From: an uncultured Roseicyclus sp.
GTDB lineage: Bacteria > Pseudomonadota > Alphaproteobacteria > Rhodobacterales > Rhodobacteraceae
DNA: 64,000 bases
Direction of reading: 5' to 3'
Assembly (NCBI RefSeq): GCF_937892565.1
Contig: NZ_CALAHQ010000023.1
Location: forward strand, 62,001-126,000
Of this stretch, positions 1 through 8,826 are shown piece after piece. The number at the start of each line of letters is the position of its first letter. Within the stretch, counting starts at the first letter, position 1. Below the pieces are notes generated by a model. The model searched no databases. It was not told the DNA's origin and saw nothing but the letters and a program-made list of their open reading frames with translations. The position numbers and the translations under genes are program-made.

Positions 1-1
1 C

Positions 2-418
2 ATGGCCTTGCTGAGCATCGGTTTTATCGCACTGGCGGCCCCGCTTTGGGCCGAAACGGTCATCGCCACGGGAACGATCCGGGGCCAAAGCCTGATCATG
101 CCTTCCGACATCGCGCTTGTGCCGGGCGCAACACCCGGCGCGCTTTCGGACCCGGCCCAGGCGATCGGCATGGAGGCGGCGATCAATCTTTACGCCGGGC
201 GGCCGATCCGCCCCGGCGATCTGCGGCCACCCGCCATCATCGAACGCAACGGCCTTGTGACCATCCGCTATGCGCATGGGCAATTGATGATCGTCACCGA
301 TGGCCGCGCCATGGACCGCGCCGCGGCGGGCGAGGCCGTGCGCGTGATGAACCTGTCGTCGCGCACCACCGTTACCGCCACCGCCACCGCCCCCGGCCTT
401 GTGACCGTAGGACCCTGA
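2..418 (+). CDS. flgA: FlgA, P-ring assembly chaperone (short form)
   Basis: FlgA is the periplasmic chaperone that helps FlgI assemble into the flagellar P ring. The 138-residue product starts with a hydrophobic signal peptide (about residues 2-17, ending LWA before ETVIA), followed by a SAF/ChapFlgA-like region (GRPIRPGDLRPP, then NGLVTIRY and a beta-rich C-terminus). It is much shorter than enteric FlgA (about 220 aa), as in many Rhodobacteraceae. The ATG is at the window edge, so an upstream start cannot be excluded. flgH begins 3 bases after the stop, which supports an operon. Identity rests on domain pattern plus the flgH neighbour. Confidence 0.85.
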   Translation: MALLSIGFIALAAPLWAETVIATGTIRGQSLIMPSDIALVPGATPGALSDPAQAIGMEAAINLYAGRPIRPGDLRPPAIIERNGLVTIRYAHGQLMIVTDGRAMDRAAAGEAVRVMNLSSRTTVTATATAPGLVTVGP

Positions 419-421
419 CAG

Positions 422-1156
422 ATGCATCGCAGCCTGACCTTTTCGCTGATCATGCTGACCATGGGCCTTGGCGGTTGTGCGCGCCTTGCCGATGTCGGGC
501 AGGTGCCCGATTTTCAATCGCCCGCAAACGGCAACGAGGTGTTCGCGATGAATGTCACCCCCTTCGCCGCGCAATCAGACATTGCAACCGGACAGGCCCG
601 CGCCTCGCTCTGGCAGGCGGGCAGGCAATCGCTTCTGGGCGACCGGCGCGCCGGACAGCGCGGCGACATTCTGACCGTGGTGATCGAGATCGATGACAGC
701 GCGTCGATCTCCAACGCCACGGACCGCGCCCGCAACGGCGCGGAACAGATGTCGCTGCCGCAATTTCTGGGCCTGCCGCAACGGATCGACCGCGTCCTGC
801 CCGAGGGGGCGAGCATGGCCGAAGCCGTCAGCGGCACCAGTTCGGGAAGTTTTTCGGGATCGGGCAATGTGCGGCGCAACGAGGAATTGACGCTGCGGGT
901 CGCCGCCACCGTGACCGATGTTCTGGCCAATGGCACCTTGCGCATCGAAGGCACGCAAGAGGTGCGGGTAAACCATGAAATCCGCGAGCTTGTGGTGACG
1001 GGATATGTGCGCCCCGTCGATGTCTCGCGCCAGAATGAGATCACCTATGACCGGATCGCAGGCGCGCGCATTTCCTATGGCGGGCGCGGTCAGATCAGCG
1101 ACATGCAGCAGCCGCGCTATGGCCAGCAGATCGCCGACATCATCTTGCCGTTCTGA
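422..1156 (+). CDS. flgH: FlgH, flagellar L-ring lipoprotein
   Basis: FlgH forms the outer-membrane L ring around the flagellar rod. The 244-aa protein has a lipoprotein signal peptide with a lipobox LGGC (Cys19 expected to be lipidated). The body carries typical FlgH segments: GDILTVVIEIDDSASISN, then a Gly/Ser-rich strand region and the conserved C-terminus (TLRIEGTQEVRVNHE, GYVRPVDVS, ISYGGRGQI). Length matches the family. It follows flgA by 3 bases and precedes a FliL-like gene by 9, so the three are probably co-transcribed. Confidence 0.96.
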   Translation: MHRSLTFSLIMLTMGLGGCARLADVGQVPDFQSPANGNEVFAMNVTPFAAQSDIATGQARASLWQAGRQSLLGDRRAGQRGDILTVVIEIDDSASISNATDRARNGAEQMSLPQFLGLPQRIDRVLPEGASMAEAVSGTSSGSFSGSGNVRRNEELTLRVAATVTDVLANGTLRIEGTQEVRVNHEIRELVVTGYVRPVDVSRQNEITYDRIAGARISYGGRGQISDMQQPRYGQQIADIILPF

Positions 1157-1165
1157 GGGTATGCC

Positions 1166-1678
1166 ATGCTGCGTCTGATCTTGCCGATCCTGTTGCTGCT
1201 TGCGGGTCTTGGTGCCGGGGTGGGCGCCGGGGTGCTGTTGCGCGCGCCTGCGCCCGAGGAAACGGCGGAACCCGAAAACACAGAGGCCGAAACCGAAACC
1301 GAAGCGGAGGCTGAAACCGACACCGCACGCCCACCCGAACAAGGCGCTCCGGGGCAATCGGAATTTGTGCGGCTGAACAACCAGTTCATCGTCCCCATCG
1401 TGCGTGATGGCACGGTGCGATCGCTTGTGATCTTGTCGCTGAGCGTCGAGGTTGATCTGGGCAACACCGAATTGGTCTTTTCACAAGAACCGCGGCTGCG
1501 GGATTCCTTTCTTCAGGTGCTGTTCGCCCATGCCAATGCCGGCGGCTTTGACGGCGGCTTTACCCAAGCCATTGCAATGGATCCGTTGCGCGTCGGGCTG
1601 CGCGATGCTGCAACTCAGGTTCTGGGCGCGATCGCGCGTGACGTCTTGATCATCGACATCACCCGGCAAGACGCGTGA
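1166..1678 (+). CDS. FliL-like flagellar membrane protein (second copy)
   Basis: This 170-aa protein has one N-terminal membrane segment (about residues 3-25), then a low-complexity Glu/Thr/Ala stretch (about 29-52, repeated ETEAE units), then a FliL-type periplasmic domain (SLVILSLSVEVDLGN, then a helix and a C-terminal strand DVLIIDITRQDA). FliL proteins sit at the stator and stabilise MotAB. A canonical fliL lies at 10906-11415, so this is a second, divergent member; similar genes next to flgH are known in Rhodobacteraceae. The acidic repeat could be a flexible spacer (inference). It converges on the gene ending at 1698. Confidence 0.72.
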   Translation: MLRLILPILLLLAGLGAGVGAGVLLRAPAPEETAEPENTEAETETEAEAETDTARPPEQGAPGQSEFVRLNNQFIVPIVRDGTVRSLVILSLSVEVDLGNTELVFSQEPRLRDSFLQVLFAHANAGGFDGGFTQAIAMDPLRVGLRDAATQVLGAIARDVLIIDITRQDA

Positions 1679-1697
1679 TCGGGTGGCCCGGGCGCGG

Positions 1698-2048
1698 TCA
1701 ACGCCCCTGCCGCGTCTGGTGAACCAGCCGCTCCAACACCGATTTGCGCGCAACAGCGGGGCGGGCGGCCTGCTTGGCCATGTCAAACTCGGCCTGCGCG
1801 CGGGCCAGATCGGCCATCGCCGCGGCCTGGTCGTGCCGCAGACGTTCAGCAAGCCTTGCAAGCCGCGCCGCCACAACCGGATCGGCCCCATCCAGCGATA
1901 GCCGGGCACGGCGCGCGGCCAATTCCTCGATCTGCGCCCTCTGCGCCACAAGCCGGCCTTGCGCTTGGGCGACCGGGGCCAGGCCGCGTTCGGCCAGAAC
2001 CGCCGCGATCCGGGCAAGATCGGCCAATCTTTTGTTGGGCCCTGTCAT
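1698..2048 (-). CDS. Small coiled-coil protein downstream of flhB (FliJ-like?)
   Basis: This 116-aa product is almost entirely alpha-helical and rich in Ala, Arg, Leu and Gln, with heptad-like spacing (for example AQAQGRLVAQRAQIEELAARRARL), suggesting one long coiled coil. It has no signal peptide or membrane segment. Its ATG overlaps the flhB stop (ATGA), so it is probably the last gene of the fliL-to-flhB operon. Size, helix content and context resemble FliJ-type export chaperones, but I see no diagnostic FliJ motif, so the function is open. Confidence 0.6.
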   Translation of the reverse strand: MTGPNKRLADLARIAAVLAERGLAPVAQAQGRLVAQRAQIEELAARRARLSLDGADPVVAARLARLAERLRHDQAAAMADLARAQAEFDMAKQAARPAVARKSVLERLVHQTRQGR

Positions 2049-3136
2049 GCCCGGCGCGCCCTTGCCTTTTGCCGCATCAGATCGGCAAAGCGGATGGCCG
2101 CGGCGACCGCCTTGAAATGATCGGGCCGTATCGGTGCCCCGATCTCGACCATGGCATGCAGGCTGCGCGCCGTGGGCGGGTCGGAAAACACCGGCACGCC
2201 CGCCTCGGCGGCGGTTTCCCGAATGCGGCGGGCGGTCTCATCCACGCCTTTGGCGACACAGATCGGCACGTTCTTGCCCGCCCGGTCCCAACGCAGCGCG
2301 ACGGCATAATGGGTGGGGTTGACCACGACCACATCCGCCTTGGGAACATCGGCCAGCATCTGGTTCATGGCGATGGCCTGTCCCCGGCTGCGGCGCTGGC
2401 TCTTGATATACGGATCCCCTTCGGAGGATTTCGTCTCATCCATCAATTCTTGCCGCGACATGCGGTTCTTCTGCTGATGCTGGGCCCATTCCCACATCCA
2501 ATCCACCGCGCCGATCACCGCCGCCAAAAGCGCTGTAACCGCCAGGAATTCGAACGTCAGCCAGCCCAGCGTCAAAAGGACCTGACCCGGCTCGGCATAG
2601 AGCGAGGCAAGGATGCGCTCGGACCGCGCGATCAGGTAAAGCGCCAGCAACACCGCCACCAGCGTCAGCTTCACCGTCGATTTGGCAAATTGGAACAGGC
2701 CATGGGCGCCGAATTTCTGTTTCGCATTCTCGATCGGGGATATGCGCGACAGCTTGGGTGCCAGTTTCGATGGGGTGAACAAAAGCGCGCCTTGGGCAAA
2801 CAAGATCGCCAAAAGCAGCCCCGCCGGAACCAGCACGACCGCCGCCGTGGCCAATACGGGCTGACCCATGATGCCCAGCGCCAAGGCCATGCCACCGGGC
2901 GCCAGCACAAGCGGCGCGATGTCATGGGCCTGACCCAAAAGCACCTGCGTCAGCCGCCCCAGACCGTCGATCGCCCAAGGCGCCAACAGCGCGCCAGCGG
3001 CCAGAAAACCCAGATAGCTGATCGCGGTATTCAGATCGGGTGAGCGGACGATATCGCCCTGCTTGCGCGCCTCTTCCAGTTTTTGCGGCGTCGGCTCATA
3101 TGGCTTGTCGGCGGGGGATTGATCTTGGTCGGTCAT
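2045..3136 (-). CDS. flhB: FlhB, flagellar type III export gate protein
   Basis: FlhB is the export-gate component that switches substrate specificity from rod/hook to filament proteins. From the ATG at 3136 the product is 363 aa. The N-terminus has the family signature KPYEPTPQKLEEARKQGDI, followed by four membrane segments (about 40-215) and a cytoplasmic domain with the autocleavage motif N273-PTH. The start was chosen because it gives the standard FlhB N-terminus and overlaps the fliR stop by 4 bases; a longer frame upstream is only fliR antiphase sequence. Confidence 0.97.
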   Translation of the reverse strand: MTDQDQSPADKPYEPTPQKLEEARKQGDIVRSPDLNTAISYLGFLAAGALLAPWAIDGLGRLTQVLLGQAHDIAPLVLAPGGMALALGIMGQPVLATAAVVLVPAGLLLAILFAQGALLFTPSKLAPKLSRISPIENAKQKFGAHGLFQFAKSTVKLTLVAVLLALYLIARSERILASLYAEPGQVLLTLGWLTFEFLAVTALLAAVIGAVDWMWEWAQHQQKNRMSRQELMDETKSSEGDPYIKSQRRSRGQAIAMNQMLADVPKADVVVVNPTHYAVALRWDRAGKNVPICVAKGVDETARRIRETAAEAGVPVFSDPPTARSLHAMVEIGAPIRPDHFKAVAAAIRFADLMRQKARARRA

Positions 3137-3918
3137 GGCGATCCCAAGGGCGCGACAAGCGCCGCCTGAAACGCCTCGAACCAAACCGGCAACAAGAAGG
3201 GCGTGGTGATCAACAGCAAGAACAGACCGCCCCATGTGATCGCCGGAGCGCCGACAAACGCGACCATCAGCTGCGGCATGGCCTTGTTGATGACACCCAG
3301 CGCCACATTGTAGAGCAGCGAGGCAATCAGGAACGGTGCGGCCAGTGACAGGGCCAGACCGAAACTGGCCGCGACACGATCCACACCCCATGCGCCCAGA
3401 TCGCCGGGGGCGGGCATCTGGCCCACGGGCAAAAGATCATATGACCGCATGAAGGCCGCGGCCAGATGCACATGCAGCCCTGCCATCACCGCCAGCGTGA
3501 CACCCGACAGCATCAAGATCGCCCCCATCGCCGGCTGCGGATCGGGCGAGGCCCCGCCCATGATCTGCGACAGGGATGTCGATTGCGCGGCGATGGTGCC
3601 CGCGATCTGCAAGGCATGCACCGTCAGGCGCAGCGCCAGCCCAAGGATCAGCCCCGCCACCGCCTCGGTCAGAAAGAACCGCAAGGGCGGCATGGCGCCT
3701 GTCATTGGCGGCAGATCGCCCAAGACCGCGGGCGTCACCAGAACGCTCAGCGCCAGCGCCGCCCCCAGCTTGACCCGCAACGGGATCATGGCTTCGCCGA
3801 ACCCCGGCAAGACCAGAAAGCACGCCCCTATCCGCAGGAAAACGGCGATGCCCGCCGCCAGCCAGAATTGGGACAGCGCCATGATCTGTGACAGGGCAAG
3901 GGCCAGCGTATCATTCAT
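3133..3918 (-). CDS. fliR: FliR, flagellar type III export gate protein
   Basis: FliR is an integral-membrane component of the flagellar export gate, which it forms with FliP and FliQ. The 261-aa protein shows about six hydrophobic segments and family-typical sequence: FLRIGACFLVLPGFGEAMIPLRVKLG near the N-terminus and the central QIAGTIAAQSTSLSQIMGG. Length is normal. Its ATG overlaps the flhA stop and its stop overlaps the flhB start, so flhA-fliR-flhB are translationally coupled. FliQ is not in this window. Confidence 0.96.
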   Translation of the reverse strand: MNDTLALALSQIMALSQFWLAAGIAVFLRIGACFLVLPGFGEAMIPLRVKLGAALALSVLVTPAVLGDLPPMTGAMPPLRFFLTEAVAGLILGLALRLTVHALQIAGTIAAQSTSLSQIMGGASPDPQPAMGAILMLSGVTLAVMAGLHVHLAAAFMRSYDLLPVGQMPAPGDLGAWGVDRVAASFGLALSLAAPFLIASLLYNVALGVINKAMPQLMVAFVGAPAITWGGLFLLLITTPFLLPVWFEAFQAALVAPLGSP

Positions 3919-5993
3919 GGGGTGGCCAGACCGACAAGCGCGGGTTTGGCATCGGCCCCGATTTCCTCAAACGACAGCACCGGGTTCATCACGCCACGCG
4001 CATTGAGCACCGTGCGCAAAAAGCGGCGACGCAGCGCGGTGGTCACGATGCCCGCATAGGTGCCCTTTTCGCTGGCGGCGGCGACCTTGTCGGCCACGGA
4101 CCGGACCAGCGCGTTGAAATCATCGGGCGGCAGGGCGATCTCGGGGATGCCGCCATCGCCGCCGATCTGGTGGCGCAGGAACATCTCTTCCCAGTCGGAC
4201 GACAGCTGGATCAAGGGCAAGGTGCCATCGGCACGCTTGAGTTCGGCAATCAGCTGAAATCCTAGACGCTGGCGCACATGCTCACAGATCACCTCGGGGG
4301 CGGCCTTGACCCCGCGCATCTCGGCGATCGCCTCGAGGATCAGGGGCAGATTGCGGATCGACACCTGTTCTTCCAGCAAGAGCCGCAGCACCGTGTGCAA
4401 CAGATCGAGCGGCACCTTGTCGGGCACCAGCTCATCAAGCAGGCGGCGGTTCTGATCGGCGCGCGCGCCATCGGACAGCGTGACAAAGGCGTCAAGCTGG
4501 CGTTGCAAGGTCTTGAGGGTCAACAGCCGGGCCAGATTGCGCTTGAGAACCTCCAGCAGATGGGTGGCCAGAACCTCGGACGGGGCGACAACCGTCAGCC
4601 CGCGCAAGATCGCAACCTCGCGGTCCGCGGTGGCGATCCACCGCGCCGGGGCGCCATAGACGGGCTCTTTCACATCCTCGCCCGGCGGCAAGAGATCGGA
4701 TTGATCGCCAGCCAGCACCAAAAGGCGGCCGGGTTGCAGCGTGGCGCGCGCATGTTCCACACCCAAGAGCCGGATCGCATAATTGCCAGCCGGCAGGTCG
4801 GGCCGATCGGTCAGCCGCATCTCGGGCAAGATCACGCCAAACCCGCGCGCCACATGTTCGCGCATGGTCTTGATCCGCGCATCAAGCCCGGTCGCCGGAT
4901 CAAGCGCCAGGGCCACCAGATCGGGGGCGAATTCGACATGAATATCGTCAAGATCCAACAGATCGCCGATCATCTCGGGCTTTGGCGGTGCCGCATGGGC
5001 GGGCCCCGCAGCAGTGGCCGCTTCCGCCGATAGCGTGCGGCTTCGGCGCCAAGCGGCATATCCCAACGCCGCTGACCCGATCATGAAGGGCAAGAACGGC
5101 AAGCCCGGCATCAGCGCAAAGACCATCATCAGCACCGCCACCGTGACAAGTGCTGCGGGATGGCGGCCGAGCTGTGCGGTCAGCGCCGTATCGGTTGCCC
5201 CCGTCGCACCGCCACGCGCCAACAAAAGGGCCGAGGCGATGGCGATGATCACGGCAGGGATCTGGCTGACCAGCCCGTCACCGATGGTCAGGATCGAATA
5301 GGTCTCAAAGGCGCGGGCCACGGGCATGTCATGGATCATGACACCCACGATCAGCCCGACGACAAGATTGAGCAGCGTGATCAACAGCCCCGCGATGGCG
5401 TCACCCTTGACGAATTTCGAGGCCCCATCGAGCGAGCCGAAGAAATTGGTTTCCGCCTGTTCACGTTCACGCCGCGCCTTGGCTTCGGCGTGATCGATGG
5501 CGCCCGCGGCCATGTCGCTGTCGATGGCCAGCTGCTTGCCCGGCATCCCATCGAGCGCAAAGCGGGCGCCCACCTCGGCCATGCGGGCAGCACCCTTGTT
5601 GATGACGATGAAGTTGACGATCAGCAGCACACAGAAAATCACCAGCCCCATCACCACCGAGCCGCCGATGACGAACATCGCAAAGCCTTCGATCACGCCG
5701 CCCGCCGCCGAGGTGCCGGTATGCCCCTGACCGATGATCAGCTTGGTCGAGGACACGTTGAGCGACAGCCGCAACATCAGGGACGCCAGCAAGATCGTCG
5801 GAAAGGCCGAAAAATCCAGCGGCCGTTCGATGAACAGCGTGACCGTGAAGATCAGGATCGCCAGCCCGAAAGACGCGGCAAGCCCGATATCCACGATGAT
5901 GCTGGGCACGGGCAGGATCATCATCACGATCACCGCCATCAGCGCCAGCGCGAACAGGATCGTGGGCTGAAACAAGGCGCGGGGATTGGGCAT
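3915..5993 (-). CDS. flhA: FlhA, flagellar type III export apparatus protein
   Basis: FlhA is the largest export-gate subunit; its cytoplasmic nonameric ring docks chaperone-substrate complexes. Using the ATG at 5993 the product is 692 aa, a normal length. The N-terminal half holds about eight membrane segments and the conserved FHIPEP-family loop (RMAEVGARFALDGMPGKQLA, then DGASKFVKGDAIAG). The C-terminal half is the soluble domain (VREVAILRGLTVV-type strand, VSIRNLPLILEAIAE). This start forms a TGATG overlap with the upstream transglycosylase gene; a frame five codons longer exists but lacks that coupling. Confidence 0.97.
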   Translation of the reverse strand: MPNPRALFQPTILFALALMAVIVMMILPVPSIIVDIGLAASFGLAILIFTVTLFIERPLDFSAFPTILLASLMLRLSLNVSSTKLIIGQGHTGTSAAGGVIEGFAMFVIGGSVVMGLVIFCVLLIVNFIVINKGAARMAEVGARFALDGMPGKQLAIDSDMAAGAIDHAEAKARREREQAETNFFGSLDGASKFVKGDAIAGLLITLLNLVVGLIVGVMIHDMPVARAFETYSILTIGDGLVSQIPAVIIAIASALLLARGGATGATDTALTAQLGRHPAALVTVAVLMMVFALMPGLPFLPFMIGSAALGYAAWRRSRTLSAEAATAAGPAHAAPPKPEMIGDLLDLDDIHVEFAPDLVALALDPATGLDARIKTMREHVARGFGVILPEMRLTDRPDLPAGNYAIRLLGVEHARATLQPGRLLVLAGDQSDLLPPGEDVKEPVYGAPARWIATADREVAILRGLTVVAPSEVLATHLLEVLKRNLARLLTLKTLQRQLDAFVTLSDGARADQNRRLLDELVPDKVPLDLLHTVLRLLLEEQVSIRNLPLILEAIAEMRGVKAAPEVICEHVRQRLGFQLIAELKRADGTLPLIQLSSDWEEMFLRHQIGGDGGIPEIALPPDDFNALVRSVADKVAAASEKGTYAGIVTTALRRRFLRTVLNARGVMNPVLSFEEIGADAKPALVGLATP

Positions 5994-6715
5994 CAGCGGG
6001 TCTCCCAAAGGGGGCGGGCGGTCGTGGAAAGCGGGGGGCGGGCAGCGCCGTTCAGGGCGCCCACCAGCCCGGCCGTCAGCGCAGGCCGGGTCGCCATCAC
6101 CAGCGGACCGGGCCCAAAGGATCGCCGCACGACCCCACCATCGGCGGCACGCTCGCGCGACAAGACAGCCCCGATCGCCTCGAACCGCGACAGATAGGCG
6201 GCGGCGTGTTCGGGATTGCGCGAATGAAAGGCGGCGGCAGCGGCGGTCCAGTCACCGAATTCCGCGTGCAGATCGCGCAGAAACCGGGCGGCATGAAGCG
6301 CGTTGTGACCCGGATCCAGCATTGCCTCGAGCGATGGGAACCTGTCGCCATGCCAGCGGTAATTGATCTGGAAACAGCCGATGTCGATGTTGCGTTGGCC
6401 AGCCGCAATGGCGCGCCTTGCGGTCTGAAGGGCGGCCAGCGGGCTGTCATGAAAGCTGCCGCGGCCGCCGGTGTTCAAGGTCCAGGGCCAGGGTTCGGGC
6501 AGGCTTTCGGGGCCGCCTCGCCCGGTTTCCACCCGCGTCAGCGTCAGCAACAGCGCCACAGGAACCCCCGTGGCGCGCGCGGCATCTTGCGCGGCGCCAT
6601 CGCACAGATCTGACGCGGCGCCGAGCGGATTGGCAAGACATGGCGCCAAGGCCAAGACCAGGGCCAAGGCGCGGGCCATCAGCGGCAGGCGGCAAAAACC
6701 GCGCCACCGGGTCAT
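5993..6715 (-). CDS. Flagellar-locus lytic transglycosylase (SltF-like)
   Basis: This is a periplasmic muramidase expected to open peptidoglycan for rod assembly. The 240-aa protein has an N-terminal signal segment (to about residue 34), then an SLT-family catalytic core with likely catalytic Glu63 in TLTRVETGRGG, the NIDIGCFQINYRWH motif typical of the fold, and a helix AAAAFHSRNPEHAAAYLSRF. The tail after about residue 180 is low in motifs. Embedding in the flagellar operon, upstream of flhA, parallels SltF of Rhodobacter sphaeroides, which is known to serve rod penetration; equating them is inference. Confidence 0.88.
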   Translation of the reverse strand: MTRWRGFCRLPLMARALALVLALAPCLANPLGAASDLCDGAAQDAARATGVPVALLLTLTRVETGRGGPESLPEPWPWTLNTGGRGSFHDSPLAALQTARRAIAAGQRNIDIGCFQINYRWHGDRFPSLEAMLDPGHNALHAARFLRDLHAEFGDWTAAAAAFHSRNPEHAAAYLSRFEAIGAVLSRERAADGGVVRRSFGPGPLVMATRPALTAGLVGALNGAARPPLSTTARPLWETR

Positions 6716-8826
6716 GGCAAAGCCCCCGCCGGAACCGGGCGCGGCGCGGCCAGCAGCGCCTCGATCTCATCGCGCAAGGCGCTGCTGTCGGCCAGAGCGT
6801 CGACCAAACGCGGCAAGTCGCGGTCCACAGGGTCGGCGGGCGTCGTCCCCGTTGCCATCATCCGGTCCGCGACCGAGCGATGCGGCCCATCGGCCAGATC
6901 GCCCAACCGCGACCAATCCCCGCTCTGCCAGGCATCGCGCAAGGGATCGCCCTGATCCGCATCGCTGTCGGGACGGCCGGGCAAGATCAGCGTGCGCTGT
7001 GTGCTGCGCAATATCTCGACAGCATCGGTCAACCCAACATCGCGCAGATGCGCGATGGCGGCCAGACGCGCGCGGCCAGCCTCGGACCCGCTGGCCTGCC
7101 ACTGGGCGCCAAAAACGCGCGCCAGCACATACAAAGCCGGGGTATCGCCCAGCGCCGCGCGTTCGGCGAAAGCGACGGTCAAGGCATCATCGCGCGCGCC
7201 CTCGGGCAAAGTATCGACGGCCAAAAGTTCCAGCATGCGGTCCAGATCACCCAAGGCTGCACGGGCCAACACAACCTCTTGCCAGAGCGCGGCGGTGGCT
7301 GGCCCGATGCCTTGCTCGCGCAACAAGGCTTCGGCCGCATCAAGGCGCTGTCGGCTGACCGGCACCCCGATTTCGCGGTCGTAGCGCATCGCATGGGCCA
7401 TGGCGGCCACCGGTTCACCCGCTGAATCCCGCAACGCCAGGGTCAGACCGTTCCGGGTGGCCGCAACATCGGTCATCGACAGACCCAGATCTCGGTCAAG
7501 CCACAACAGCGCCCCCGCCCCCAGCGCGCCGCCCCGCCAGAGCATGTCGCGCAGATTGCGCGCCTCATTGGCGAAACCATCGGCATGCAAGATGCGGGCG
7601 ATGCGCGGGGCGATATGGTCACGCAAACTGTCGGGCAGCGCCGCTGTGGCGCGCTGGATACGCCCGGCTTCTTCCACAGTCAGGGCAGACCTGTCCAAAG
7701 CGCCGTCAAGATAGCGCCAGAGCAATTCATCATCGCTGCACGACAAAAGCGCGGGTTCGGGCGGGAAATGCTGGCCGGGCATCTCATCGACAAGCGATGC
7801 AAGCGCCGTCAAGACGGGCGGCGGCGCTTCGATCTCGCCCAGCCAGAATATCGCCTCGGCACCAAACCCGGAGACGATGTAATGGCGCGCCAGCGCCAGA
7901 ACACCGTCGCGTTGCAGTTGGTCGCGGTCATCGAACAGCGCACGGCGCAAATCCCCCAGCCCCTCTTGCACCGGCCCCCCACCCGACCAGTCGTTTATGG
8001 CCCAAACCTCGCCCCGACAGGCCAGATCATCCCGGGGGGCCTGGACGAACACCGACATCGGCAGGACCATGTCGAACGCGGTTTCCGCACGAACCTGCAC
8101 GCCGGGTGGCACGGTGGGCATCACCTGATCTTGGGGCATGGTCTGATCGGTGGCTTCTGCCGGGGGGCGGGCGGTTAGATCGGCATCCGTCAGCGGCCGC
8201 CCCGCGCTTGCATCAAGCAGACCGGCGGCGGCGGCGCGGGCCAATTGCTCGGACATGATCCGGGCCGCTTGCTCAAGATCAATGCCTTGGCCGCCGGCAT
8301 CTGAAACGTCGGACATGTCGGGATCAGGCATGACCGGGCGGTCGGGCGGGGCCAATGCCGGCGTTTGCCCCAGCAAAAGACGCGACATGTCAGGCAAGCG
8401 CGCGGCCGCGTCGCGGCGGGCGTCCCGCAGGGCGGCGTCGGTTGCGGGCCGGATGTCAAGCACCAGATACCGCCGTTCGTAACGGCTGGCATCGATATCG
8501 CAAGGGCAGGCCAGCGTCAGTTCCAGACCGTCTCGAACAGCCAGCCCTGCCAAACGGGTGCGCGGGATGAGATCGAAGACCCGCGAAATATCGAACCCAT
8601 CGACCGGGGGATCAAGGCGTAGGCGGACCGTGTCGCCCAAAGGATCAAGCTGCCAACTCCGGCCCGCACCGATATCAAGGACAAGGCGCGTGAATTCGGC
8701 ATGTTCGCCCGATTGCACGCGGACCGTCTGTGCCAGCGCTTGTGGTGACATCACCGCCAGCATTGCGCCAGCCGCCACCGCAACGGGGACCAGCGCACGG
8801 GCAAATCGGCCAAGACCATGCATCAT
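6712..8826 (-). CDS. Large exported protein of the flagellar operon, unknown function
   Basis: The 704-aa product has a signal peptide (hydrophobic to about residue 31, ending ALA before QTVRVQ). A beta-rich region of about 130 residues follows (AEFTRLVLDIGAGRSWQL, LRLDPPVDGFDIS, YLVLDIRPA), which looks like an AMIN-type peptidoglycan or envelope domain. The remainder is Ala-rich helical sequence of superhelical (TPR/SEL1-like) appearance. Its ATGATG start overlaps the motA stop and its stop overlaps the transglycosylase start. A place in the cell-wall or motor periphery is plausible, but no catalytic motif is visible and I do not recognise the family. Confidence 0.75.
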   Translation of the reverse strand: MMHGLGRFARALVPVAVAAGAMLAVMSPQALAQTVRVQSGEHAEFTRLVLDIGAGRSWQLDPLGDTVRLRLDPPVDGFDISRVFDLIPRTRLAGLAVRDGLELTLACPCDIDASRYERRYLVLDIRPATDAALRDARRDAAARLPDMSRLLLGQTPALAPPDRPVMPDPDMSDVSDAGGQGIDLEQAARIMSEQLARAAAAGLLDASAGRPLTDADLTARPPAEATDQTMPQDQVMPTVPPGVQVRAETAFDMVLPMSVFVQAPRDDLACRGEVWAINDWSGGGPVQEGLGDLRRALFDDRDQLQRDGVLALARHYIVSGFGAEAIFWLGEIEAPPPVLTALASLVDEMPGQHFPPEPALLSCSDDELLWRYLDGALDRSALTVEEAGRIQRATAALPDSLRDHIAPRIARILHADGFANEARNLRDMLWRGGALGAGALLWLDRDLGLSMTDVAATRNGLTLALRDSAGEPVAAMAHAMRYDREIGVPVSRQRLDAAEALLREQGIGPATAALWQEVVLARAALGDLDRMLELLAVDTLPEGARDDALTVAFAERAALGDTPALYVLARVFGAQWQASGSEAGRARLAAIAHLRDVGLTDAVEILRSTQRTLILPGRPDSDADQGDPLRDAWQSGDWSRLGDLADGPHRSVADRMMATGTTPADPVDRDLPRLVDALADSSALRDEIEALLAAPRPVPAGALP

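Noticed and set aside
1856-3043. Long forward ORF (395 codons) across flhB
   Set aside because: It is the antisense shadow of flhB and orf116: rich in Gln/Arg/His, no motifs, and opposite to clear conserved proteins.
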